In this document: one piece after another, positions 1 to 7,900 of the stretch
Position numbering within the stretch: position 1 is the stretch's first letter
How the letters are laid out: every line of letters begins with the position of its first letter
Source: Planctomycetaceae bacterium
Lineage (GTDB): Bacteria; Planctomycetota; Planctomycetia; Planctomycetales; Planctomycetaceae
Reading direction: 5' to 3'
Assembly: GCA_027000105.1 (NCBI GenBank)
Contig: JALTOP010000291.1
Span: forward strand, 1-15,037
Length of the DNA: 15,037 nucleotides
Made by a program: the position numbers and the translations under genes
The notes under the pieces: model-generated
The model's database searches: none
What the model saw: the letters and a program-made list of their open reading frames with translations, nothing else
What the model was told of the DNA's origin: nothing

Positions 1-1
1 C

Positions 2-1303
2 AAAATGAGTGTTGAGGATTTGCGGTTTCCCACTTCACGGGAACTGGATGGATCCGATGCGATGAACGAAGCTCCGGACTATTCGGTCGCGTATGTGACC
101 CTGGAAACCGATCAGCCGGGACTGAGCGGGAATGGGATCACCTTCACGATCGGCCGGGGAAATGAAATTTGCGTTTGTGCCATCGAGGCGTTGCGGCCTC
201 TGGTCGTTGGGAAGGATCTTGATGGGTTCACGCAAGATATGGGAGCATTCTGGCGTCGCATGACCGGCGATAGCCAATTGCGCTGGGTTGGCCCCGAGAA
301 AGGGGTGATTCATCTGGCGACAGCCGCGGTCGTCAACGCAGTTTGGGATTTGTGGGCCAGGCAGTCGGGCAAGCCGCTTTGGCAACTCGTGGCGGAAATG
401 AGCCCCTCGGAATTTTTGAAGTGCATTGATTTTCGCTACCTGAGTGATGTACTCACACCGGATGAAGCGTTGGTCATGCTGGAAAAACAGGTTCCTGGCA
501 AGCAGGATCGCATCGACGAAATGCGGCGTGATGGCTATCCCGCCTATACAACTTCAGCCGGCTGGCTTGGCTATTCGGATGATAAGCTGAGAGAACTGTG
601 TCGCGCACGTCTGGCCGAAGGCTGGGACGTGTTCAAGATCAAAGTCGGTCGCGATCTGGAAGACGATCGTAGAAGATGCAGGATTATTCGGGAGGAAATC
701 GGCCCGCATCGACGGCTACTCACCGACGCCAATCAGGTTTGGGAAGTCGATCAGGCGATAGACTGGATGAAACAGTTGGCCGAGTTCGATCCCTGGTTCA
801 TCGAGGAGCCGATCAGCCCGGATGATGTACTCGGTTATGCGAAGATTGCCAGAGAGTTGGCTCCAATTCGTGTTGCAGGGGGAGAGCACTGTGCCAATCG
901 GGTTCTGTTCAAGCAGTTTCTGGAATCGGGAGGGATACAGGTTTGTCAAATCGATGCCTGTAGGCTCGGCGGCGTCAATGAAGTTCTGGCGGTGTTGCTG
1001 TTGGCGGCCAAGTTCGATGTCCCGGTCTGTCCGCATGCGGGCGGGGTCGGCTTATGCGAATATGTGCAGCATCTTTCCCTGATCGATTACATCTGCGTCA
1101 GCGGCAAACTTGAAGACCGGATGGCCGAACACGCCGGCACCTGTCATGAGCATTTTCTCAATCCGATCAATATTGAAAACGGGCGCTATCAGGTGCCAAC
1201 CACTCCCGGTTACAGCATCACCATGTTTGCAGATTCCATCAACAAGGCGCGATTTCCCGACGGCGAATACTGGCAGGGCAATTCGACCGCCGCGCAACGA
1301 TAA
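2..1303 (+). CDS. fucD: L-fuconate dehydratase (enolase superfamily), 5' end cut by the window
   Basis: Dehydrates L-fuconate to 2-keto-3-deoxy-L-fuconate in the cytoplasmic non-phosphorylating L-fucose pathway. Numbering from the ATG at 5, the mandelate-racemase-type active site is complete: KIK with K213, metal ligands D241 (LLTDAN), E267 (FIEEP) and E294 (GGEHC), and the general-acid/base dyad D317/H344 (QIDACR, CPHAGG). From memory, the Xanthomonas campestris FucD residues are K220, D248, E274, E301, D324 and H351. All six differ from these by exactly 7, so about seven N-terminal residues probably lie before the window. The frame is open to base 2, which agrees. RFPTS and LDGSDAMN near the N terminus and FTIGRGNE are also typical of FucD. 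The gene ends at TAA 1301-1303. Its upstream partners cannot be seen, and the downstream peptidase is not an obvious pathway partner. Other sugar-acid dehydratases are possible but unlikely given the full signature. Confidence 0.94.
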   Translation, partial: KMSVEDLRFPTSRELDGSDAMNEAPDYSVAYVTLETDQPGLSGNGITFTIGRGNEICVCAIEALRPLVVGKDLDGFTQDMGAFWRRMTGDSQLRWVGPEKGVIHLATAAVVNAVWDLWARQSGKPLWQLVAEMSPSEFLKCIDFRYLSDVLTPDEALVMLEKQVPGKQDRIDEMRRDGYPAYTTSAGWLGYSDDKLRELCRARLAEGWDVFKIKVGRDLEDDRRRCRIIREEIGPHRRLLTDANQVWEVDQAIDWMKQLAEFDPWFIEEPISPDDVLGYAKIARELAPIRVAGGEHCANRVLFKQFLESGGIQVCQIDACRLGGVNEVLAVLLLAAKFDVPVCPHAGGVGLCEYVQHLSLIDYICVSGKLEDRMAEHAGTCHEHFLNPINIENGRYQVPTTPGYSITMFADSINKARFPDGEYWQGNSTAAQR

Positions 1304-1601
1304 TGCTTCCAGCGTCTCTCGGTCCACCTCGCTGATCCGTTTTGGTCTGGCTGGTTCCTGTGGCAATCATTGCTGAATATAAATGATAAAGATTGCTATT
1401 GTAGCGATTGGTTATATGTGGATTGCGAAATCCGTGTACTCCACCAGGAAATTTTCTCCTGTGACGCAACCACTTGCGTAGATAAGCAGTCTGGTAATCA
1501 ATCTGGCGAAGCGCAGGTGGCAAAGCGGAACGAGATGAACGAACCGAGTTGCCGGGATGTTCGATATTGGTTCCGTGAGCCCGAATTGGTGTCGCTTCGG
1601 G

Positions 1602-1615
1602 ACAGCATATGCTGT
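1602..1615. repeat. Perfect 14-bp palindrome ACAGCATATGCTGT
   Basis: The sequence ACAGCATATGCTGT is its own reverse complement. It lies 181 bases before the peptidase start, and a further half-copy (ATGCTG) follows at 1619-1624. The size and symmetry suit a dimeric regulator's binding site, but no regulator gene is nearby and the function is only a guess. Confidence 0.35.
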
Positions 1616-1783
1616 TTTATGCTGTTCACGCTGAGCAACTCGTGATAGAAATCGGGGCGTGTTGCTTGTGGTTGAAGCAGAGGCTGTTTAATATTACGGT
1701 TCGATTTCCCATCCCGGGCCTCTCTGGAGAAGTCGCTTCCGGCGGTATCATCGCCGTGCAGTTGTTCTTGCGGTGTTGTTTAT

Positions 1784-1789
1784 AAAGGA
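1784..1789 (+). promoter_or_regulatory. Ribosome-binding site of the prolyl oligopeptidase gene
   Basis: AAAGGA lies six bases before ATG 1796 and directly abuts the in-frame TTG at 1790. Only the ATG has workable spacing, so the protein is taken to start at 1796, two codons later than the longest reading frame. Confidence 0.65.
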
Positions 1790-1795
1790 TTGAAA

Positions 1796-3973
1796 ATGTC
1801 TAACCGTTTTAGCGCGGCGTCTAATCGTTATAGCGCGGCATTGTGTTTTATCGCAGCATTGTGTGCCAATCTTTCTTTTAACCTGTCAACCGCAATGGAA
1901 AATACCTTGCAAGCCGAGAAACTTGAGTATCCGAAAGCTCCCAAAGTATTGCAGGTCGATGATTATCATGGCATCGAAGTCGAAGATCCCTATCGTTGGC
2001 TTGAAGAAGATGTGCGTGAATCGAAAGAAGTCGCCGCGTGGGTGGAGGCAGAGAACAAGCTGACTGAAGCGTTTCTGAACGCTATCCCGGCTCGAAAGAG
2101 AATTCGGAAAGAATTAACCGAACTGTGGAACTACGAAAAGTTTTCATCGCCGTTCAAAGTGGGGGGGCGGTACTATTTCTACAAGAACGATGGACTGCAA
2201 AACCAGTCGGTTCTTTACATGATGGACAGCATCGATGGCGAGCCGACCGTATTGATCGATCCGAATAAATGGTCAAAAGATGGAACGGTGGCGCTTTCGG
2301 GAACTTCTTTCAGTGAAGATGGACGCTATCTGGCTTACGGGATCCAGGAAGCCGGTTCAGATTGGCGAACCTGGCGGATTATGGAAATTGCAACTCGCAA
2401 ATTGCTTGATGAAAAGCTGGAGTGGCTCAAGTTTACTTCTACTGAATGGACACCGGACAGCAAAGGATTTTTCTACGGAAGATTCGCCAAGCCGGAAGAA
2501 GGGGAAGCGTTTCAGAGCTTGAATCTGAATCACAAGTTGTACTTTCATCGTGTGGGCACGCCGCAAAGTGATGATGTGCTCGTGTTCGAACAGCCGGATC
2601 ATCCGAAGTGGGGCTTTGGTCCGACCGTGACCGAAGATGGGCGATTTCTGGTGATTTCCGTTTGGAAAGGAACAGCCGACAAGTATCGGATTTATGTCAA
2701 GGATTTGAGCGAGCCGTACGGGATTCCGGTGGCCCTGATTGACCACTTCAACGATGAATACGATTTCATTGGAAATGACGGTTACATTTTTTACTTCAAG
2801 ACAGATTTGAATGCTCCGAACAAGCGGGTGATTGCGATCGACATTCGCAACCCCGATCCGAAAAATTATCGGGAGATTATTCCTGAAGGCCCGGAACCGA
2901 TTCAGGGGGTCGGCTTGTTGAACAACATGTTTGTTGTGCGACTGCTGAAAGATGCGAAAACGGTCGTCAAAATGTTTACGGTGGATGGTCGCTTTGTGCG
3001 GGAAGTGAAGTTTCCCGGCATCGGAACGGCATCCGGTTTTGGAGGGAAGCGAACCGATACCGAAACGTTTTATTCGTTCGCCAGTTTCATCACGCCGCCC
3101 AGTATTTATCGGTACGACATGATCACCGGGGAAAGCAAGCTGTTTCGCCGTTCGCAGATCAAGTTCGATTCGGACCAGTTCGAGTTGAAGCAGGTTTTCT
3201 ACCGAAGCAAGGATGGCACAAAGGTGCCGATGTTTATCGCTCATCGGAAAGGGCTCAAGCTGGACGGCAACAATCCGACACTGCTTTACGCTTACGGTGG
3301 CTTCAATATTTCGCTGACGCCCTATTTTTCGATCAGCCGGGCACAATGGTTGAAGATGGGGGGCGTTTTCTGTGTGGCGAATTTGCGAGGTGGTGGCGAG
3401 TATGGCGAGGATTGGCATCAAGCGGGAATGATTCACAAAAAACAGAACGTGTTTGATGATTTTATTGCGGCGGCCGAGTGGTTGATTGAGAATAAATATA
3501 CATCGACAAAAAAACTGGCAATCCAGGGAGGCAGCAACGGTGGGCTGCTCGTTGGTGCCTGTATGACACAACGCCCCGATTTATACAAAGCGTGTCTGCC
3601 CGCTGTTGGTGTGATGGATATGCTTCGCTTCCACAAATTCACGGCTGGGCGATATTGGGTGGATGAATACGGTTCTTCGGATGATCCGGAACAGTTCAAA
3701 ACCTTGTATGCGTACTCGCCCTATCACAATTTGAAACCGGGAATAAAATATCCGGCGACTTTAATTACGACTGCGGATACGGACGATCGTGTTGTGCCGG
3801 GGCATAGCTTCAAATTCGCGGCGAGACTTCAGGAATACAATGCGGGTGACAACCCTGTGCTGATACGAATTGAAACAAGAGCCGGACATGGCTCGGGAAA
3901 ACCGACCTCAAAAATCATCGAAGAAATTTCCGATCTTTGGGCCTTTCTGGTGAAAGAACTGGAAATGGAGTGA
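1796..3973 (+). CDS. Secreted prolyl oligopeptidase, S9A family
   Basis: Serine peptidase of 725 residues, expected to cleave short peptides after proline in the periplasm or outside the cell. Residues 1-33 form a signal peptide: a hydrophobic stretch at about 15-30 ending STA, with likely cleavage before M34. The N-terminal family signature is YP...DDYHG...VEDPYRWLEE at about 45-71. A beta-propeller region follows to about residue 440, then an alpha/beta-hydrolase domain with LRGGGEYGEDWH, the nucleophile motif GGSNGG (S580), TADTDDRVVPGH (acid D663 or D664) and RAGHGSGKP (H698). All triad positions are present, and the length is close to the 710 residues of pig prolyl oligopeptidase. The leader contains a 21-bp tandem duplication encoding SNRFSAA/SNRYSAA. 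The gene stands alone, with long gaps on both sides. Oligopeptidase B is less likely, but exact specificity cannot be read from sequence alone. Confidence 0.95.
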   Translation: MSNRFSAASNRYSAALCFIAALCANLSFNLSTAMENTLQAEKLEYPKAPKVLQVDDYHGIEVEDPYRWLEEDVRESKEVAAWVEAENKLTEAFLNAIPARKRIRKELTELWNYEKFSSPFKVGGRYYFYKNDGLQNQSVLYMMDSIDGEPTVLIDPNKWSKDGTVALSGTSFSEDGRYLAYGIQEAGSDWRTWRIMEIATRKLLDEKLEWLKFTSTEWTPDSKGFFYGRFAKPEEGEAFQSLNLNHKLYFHRVGTPQSDDVLVFEQPDHPKWGFGPTVTEDGRFLVISVWKGTADKYRIYVKDLSEPYGIPVALIDHFNDEYDFIGNDGYIFYFKTDLNAPNKRVIAIDIRNPDPKNYREIIPEGPEPIQGVGLLNNMFVVRLLKDAKTVVKMFTVDGRFVREVKFPGIGTASGFGGKRTDTETFYSFASFITPPSIYRYDMITGESKLFRRSQIKFDSDQFELKQVFYRSKDGTKVPMFIAHRKGLKLDGNNPTLLYAYGGFNISLTPYFSISRAQWLKMGGVFCVANLRGGGEYGEDWHQAGMIHKKQNVFDDFIAAAEWLIENKYTSTKKLAIQGGSNGGLLVGACMTQRPDLYKACLPAVGVMDMLRFHKFTAGRYWVDEYGSSDDPEQFKTLYAYSPYHNLKPGIKYPATLITTADTDDRVVPGHSFKFAARLQEYNAGDNPVLIRIETRAGHGSGKPTSKIIEEISDLWAFLVKELEME
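1799..1840 (+). repeat. 21-bp in-frame tandem duplication in the peptidase signal peptide
   Basis: Bases 1799-1819 and 1820-1840 match at 18 of 21 positions and encode SNRFSAA and SNRYSAA. Directly afterwards the 9-mer GCATTGTGT occurs at 1838-1846 and 1856-1864, giving the protein repeat ALCFIA/ALCANL. The n- and h-regions of this leader thus look built from short duplications. Confidence 0.85.
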
Positions 3974-4149
3974 TTCATTTTTGTAAAACCGAAAGTGAAC
4001 GGCGTTTGCGTCGCGTCTTGATCACCGTTGGCGAGCGTAATGGTGGTGGGATATTGATAAACGCGAAAAAAAGGGTTTTCTGTAGGGGCCGTTTTATCGT
4101 TGCGGATCTGGCACCCGTTTGGAATGGGGTGTTGCGAAAGATCTGTCGT

Positions 4150-4174
4150 AACTTGAACTTCACAACTTGAACTT
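4150..4174 (+). repeat. Direct repeat AACTTGAACTT x2 upstream of the first channel gene
   Basis: Identical 11-mers AACTTGAACTT occupy 4150-4160 and 4164-4174, separated by CAC (14-base period). They end 19 bases before ATG 4194. They could be paired half-sites for a regulator overlapping the promoter, or a slippage product. Confidence 0.6.
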
Positions 4175-4179
4175 ATAGT
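4153..4179 (+). promoter_or_regulatory. Possible promoter of the first channel gene
   Basis: TTGAAC (4153-4158) and TATAGT (4174-4179) resemble sigma-70 boxes, but the spacing is only 15 bases. A transcript from here would start about 6-8 bases before ATG 4194, giving an almost leaderless message. That agrees with the lack of any Shine-Dalgarno sequence before this ATG. Weak evidence. Confidence 0.25.
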
Positions 4180-4193
4180 GGCTGATAAAATCT

Positions 4194-4850
4194 ATGGATT
4201 ACAATTTTGCTCCTGTTTTTCAGGCTTCTGCCAATGCGATTTATCTGTCGTTGGCGGCGGTCGCGATTTTTGGACTGTTTCAGGTAGTGCTTCTGGCTCG
4301 AAAAATTTCAGAAAAACGGATGTCGCCAGCTGCAGCAGACCAGTTTCGTGAGCAGTTGCTCGGTTTGATCAAAAAACGTGATTGGGAAGCAATCGCGGCG
4401 ATTTGCGACACGCCGGAGTATTGGGCGCGGGCGGTGCCCCAAATGATACTCGTGGCCATCGCCAATTTGGATAAATCACCGGCCAAGCTGCGGGAATTTC
4501 TGGCCGGCAAATTCGAGCGGGATGTGTTGGCCAACCTGGAATATGGGGCTTCGTGGATTAGCACCATCGTAAAATCTGCCCCGATGCTGGGACTGTTGGG
4601 GACAGTTTCAGGGATGATCCAGGCGTTTGCGAAAATTGCAGATACCCAAAAGACGGGAGGAGACCCGAGTGCACTGGCAGGAGAGATCAGTTTCGCGTTG
4701 TTCACCACGGCTCTGGGGTTAGCCGTGGCGATTCCGCTTGTGATTGCCGGTGCGTTTCTTCATGTAAGAATGGGAAAGTTGCAGGATCATGTTCAGGAAG
4801 AATTGAGCTGGTTTCTGGATGAACTGGACGCAGTTCGCGAGAAATCCTAG
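4194..4850 (+). CDS. MotA/TolQ/ExbB-family proton channel protein (first copy)
   Basis: Inner-membrane protein of 218 residues from the TolQ/ExbB family, which forms the proton-conducting ring around ExbD/TolR. It has three membrane segments: about 15-36, 123-147 (SAPMLGLLGTVSGMIQAF) and 165-189 (ISFALFTTALGLAVAIP). A cytoplasmic loop of about 85 residues lies between the first two, as expected. The conserved GLLGTV and FTTALGLAVAIP cores carry the small and hydroxyl residues (T137, T171, T172) that line the channel in this family. There is no signal peptide and no Shine-Dalgarno site. An in-frame stop at 4176-4178 excludes a longer start apart from a CTG. No ExbD follows directly; the next genes encode two secreted TPR proteins, and the ExbD pair lies after the second channel gene. 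Its true partner and transported substrate are therefore unknown. Confidence 0.88.
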   Translation: MDYNFAPVFQASANAIYLSLAAVAIFGLFQVVLLARKISEKRMSPAAADQFREQLLGLIKKRDWEAIAAICDTPEYWARAVPQMILVAIANLDKSPAKLREFLAGKFERDVLANLEYGASWISTIVKSAPMLGLLGTVSGMIQAFAKIADTQKTGGDPSALAGEISFALFTTALGLAVAIPLVIAGAFLHVRMGKLQDHVQEELSWFLDELDAVREKS

Positions 4851-4891
4851 GTTCTTGGAGGTTCGAGTCCATTTTATGCCTTGCATATTTG

Positions 4892-4916
4892 CTACCCCAC
4901 CTGGAAAATGGGGTAG
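4892..4916 (+). other. Hairpin (8-bp perfect stem, 9-base loop) before the giant TPR gene
   Basis: CTACCCCA (4892-4899) pairs with TGGGGTAG (4909-4916) around the loop CCTGGAAAA. No T-run follows, so it is not a textbook terminator. It starts 42 bases after the channel-gene stop and may be an RNA stability or processing element, or a weak attenuator. Confidence 0.5.
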
Positions 4917-4929
4917 GGAGTGGAGAGGC

Positions 4930-4952
4930 GACAATTCTGTTGATCAATTGTC
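4930..4952 (+). other. Second hairpin (7-bp stem, 9-base loop) before the giant TPR gene
   Basis: GACAATT (4930-4936) pairs with AATTGTC (4946-4952). Overlapping the loop is the 8-bp palindrome TTGATCAA (4940-4947). It could act as RNA structure or as a DNA operator; the sequence does not decide between these. Confidence 0.4.
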
Positions 4953-4990
4953 CGGTCTGTCGATTCTGACTGGCTCGGCTGGAAGATATA

Positions 4991-7900
4991 ATGAGACATA
5001 TCCAAAATAGTATCAGGAGCGTGATGCGGCGTTACCTTGGTGATGGGTGGGGGAACGTCTGGATGTCCCGTCTGTGCCTGTTTTTGATGGTAGGCGCCGT
5101 TTCAGCGGCTTCGCCCTGTTTGCTGGTCGCCAAAGAGCCTTATCTTGAGTTTGTGCAGGGGTTGCGGGACAGGCAGTATTTCGATACCGCAATTATTTAT
5201 CTGGATTCCTTGAAGGATCGGAAAAATGTTCCGCAAGAGGTGAAGCAGGTCATTCCCTACGAAAAGGCGGTGACATTGCTGCGCAGTTCCCAGTTTTCGC
5301 AGAATCCGGAGACACAATCCCAGTTGCTGGATCAGGCACAGGCGTATCTGGAACAGTTCATAAAAAATTCACCGCGGCACGAACTGGTTGCCAGTGCGAA
5401 TACGGAACTGGCCAGGATTTTACTGGGAAAAGCACAGGTTCTCATTTGGAAATCACGATCTCCGGCGAACAAGGAGAACCGCCTGAAGTTTCAGCAGGAT
5501 GCCAGAAAACTGATTGCCCAGGCGAAGGAAATCTTCCAGAAGGCACACGATGCCTACAAAAAGCAGTGGGAGAGCTTTGGAGTCTACATTCCCGAAGATG
5601 AAAAAGAAAAACGGGCGGCGAGAAAGAAGGTTGAAGGGTTATACATGCGGTCCCAGCTTGACCTGGCGACCTGCACCTACGAAGACGCACAGACCTACGA
5701 TCGGGGCTCGAAGGAATTCAAGGACAAGTTGAAAGCCGCTTCGCTCGAATTCGAGAAAGTGCATTCGAAATATCGCAGCCAGTATGCCGGTTTGTATGCA
5801 CGGACGATGCAGGGAAAATGCTTTGAAGAACAGGACGATATCCGCAAAGCGCTCGGGATTTATGATGAACTGCTCAGTCATCCGGGAAAGTCGCCGGGGT
5901 TGATCAAGCTGCAGAATCAGGTTCTGCATTTTCGACTGATCTGCCTCAATCACGACAGTCGCAAGGACTATCAGTTGGTGATTCAGGAAGCGACTGATTG
6001 GCTCAAACGCCATGCCAGGGAAAGTCGTTCGCAGATTGGGCTGGGAATCCGTTGGGAGCTGGCCCGCGCGCAGGAAGCCCTGGCGACGGATCGCAACACG
6101 CCAGAAGCAGAGAAGGGGCGGTTGTTGCGTCAGGCTCTGGAGAATGTCCGCCAGATCAATCGATATTCCGGCCCCTATAAAGACGTTTCCCGCAGTGCGA
6201 TCCAGCGGATTCTGGTTTTATTGGATCGTGAACCGGGAGATCCCAAGGATTTCGATTCCGCCTTCGGAACGGCAAACAGTCTCCTCGAACAGGTTGGCCC
6301 TCTTCGAGAGAAATTGAAAGAGGCGGAGAAAACGAAAGACAAAAAGAAAATCCAGGATGCCAAACAGGAGTTACAGGCACAGTTGAGCGAAACTGAAAGA
6401 CTTTACCGCCTGGCACTTTCTTTGGCGGATGACAAATCACCTGCCAAGCAGATTAATTCGGCCCGTTACAAGTTGGCCTACATTTTTTACCTGCAGCGGA
6501 AAAGCTACGATGCGGCCGTGGTCGGAAAATATCTGGCGATTCGTCTGAAAAAGACCGACCCCACTGTCGCTCTCGATGCAGCCTATTTGGGAATGGCCGG
6601 GTTCTCGCAGGCCTATAATGATGCTCCCGAGCAGTACAAACAGAAAAACCTGAAGATGATTCTCGACATCAGCCAGTTTATTGCAACGAACTGGCCGAAT
6701 TCGGATCGTGCAACAGATGCCCGGCTGGAAATGGGGCGAATTCTCAGACGCTCAGACAAACCGCTGGAGGCGGCGAAGTGGTATGCGGAAATTCCCAAAA
6801 CGGCTGCGCAGTATGCAACGGCCCAACTCGAAGCAGGGCAGGCATTGTGGGCCGCCTATTTGAGTATCGCGTTCAAGGATTCAACAACCAAAACTCCTGA
6901 AGAGTTGAACAAAATGCGCGATCAGGCAGCGACATATCTGCAGACCGGGATTGAAAAAACGGAGGAAAAAACGCCAGCCAGTCAGTCCGCTCCCCCTGCG
7001 TTGATTAAAGCGAAGGTTTCCCTGTCGCAAATAGAGATCATGCGTGGTAACGATGCCAAGGCGATCGAACTGCTGACGAAGGATCCCCATTCAGTCGTCA
7101 AGGCTGTCGCGGTAAAAAATGAATCCGACAGGCCGAAGGAAGATTTCAATATCAAAAGCACCGCCTTTGCTTCCCTGGCGTATCAGTATTTGTTGCGGGC
7201 TTACATCGGTACACGGCAGTTGGATAAAGCGGAAAAAACGCGAGAATCGCTGGAGAAAATCGCTGGCGCTTCCGGAGGGGCCGCCTTGACCGCTGTTTAT
7301 GTCGAGTTGGGACGTGAACTGCAGAAGGAACTGGAACGGCTGAAAAAACTGGGCGATCAGGATCGGCTCGAAAAAGTTCGCAGCGGTTTTGAATCGTTTC
7401 TGTCGCAATTGGCCAAACGCAAGGGCGGGCAGAGTTATACCTCGCTGATCTGGATTGCGGAAACCTATTTCAGCATGGCCCAGGGGTCGAAGGATTCTCC
7501 ACAAAAAGCGAGCCAGTATTACACAAGCGCCTCCGAGGCATTCGAGGAGATTCTCAAACGAGCGGAAAATGACCCCGGATTTGTTGACGCGGCCCGGTTG
7601 GATGGAGTCAAGTTGAGATTGGTCAACTGTAAACGTCAGGAGCGGGATTTCGACTCGGCTGAGGCATTGATTAAAAGCGTGCTCAAGAAGAACAGCAAGG
7701 CACTTGATGCGCAGATCGAGGCGGCTCAGGTCTATCAGGATTGGGGAGAGTATGGCGGTGAACCGGAGCGGTTTCTGGATGCAGTTCGCGGGAAGAAATT
7801 CAAGGATAAAACGGTTATTTGGGGATGGGGAAACATCGCCAAACGCCTGCAGATTATCATAAATGCGGGCGACTCCAGGCCGGAGTACAAAGAGAAGCTT

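Larger units (their letters stand above)
1304..1795. other. Gene-free interval between fucD and the peptidase gene
   Basis: This stretch of about 490 bases holds no credible gene. The one open frame of 91 codons starts at a TTG (1370) without a ribosome-binding site, is cysteine-rich and resembles nothing I know. Visible elements are a 14-bp perfect palindrome at 1602-1615, a small hairpin at 1445-1461 (CAGGA/TCCTG, 7-base loop), and a CATCCCGGGC...GAGAAGTC motif at 1710-1734 whose two words recur at 11096-11129. The last bases carry the ribosome-binding site for the peptidase. I see no convincing terminator for fucD. Confidence 0.6.

Noticed and set aside
1370..1645. 91-codon forward open frame
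   Set aside because: TTG start without a ribosome-binding site, cysteine-rich low-plausibility product, no recognised motif.
2357..3571. Long reverse-strand open frame (404 codons)
   Set aside because: It lies wholly antisense to the peptidase gene, whose catalytic motifs are intact. The reverse product is rich in His, Cys and Arg without any recognisable domain.
4183..4191. TGATAAAAT as extended -10 box before the first channel gene
   Set aside because: Transcription from it would begin after ATG 4194, and the next in-frame Met is 42 codons on, inside the conserved protein.
4856..4875. tRNA T-arm-like GGTTCGAGTCC
   Set aside because: The flanking bases do not form a T stem, and no acceptor, D or anticodon arm is nearby. 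It is a chance resemblance, not a tRNA or attachment site.
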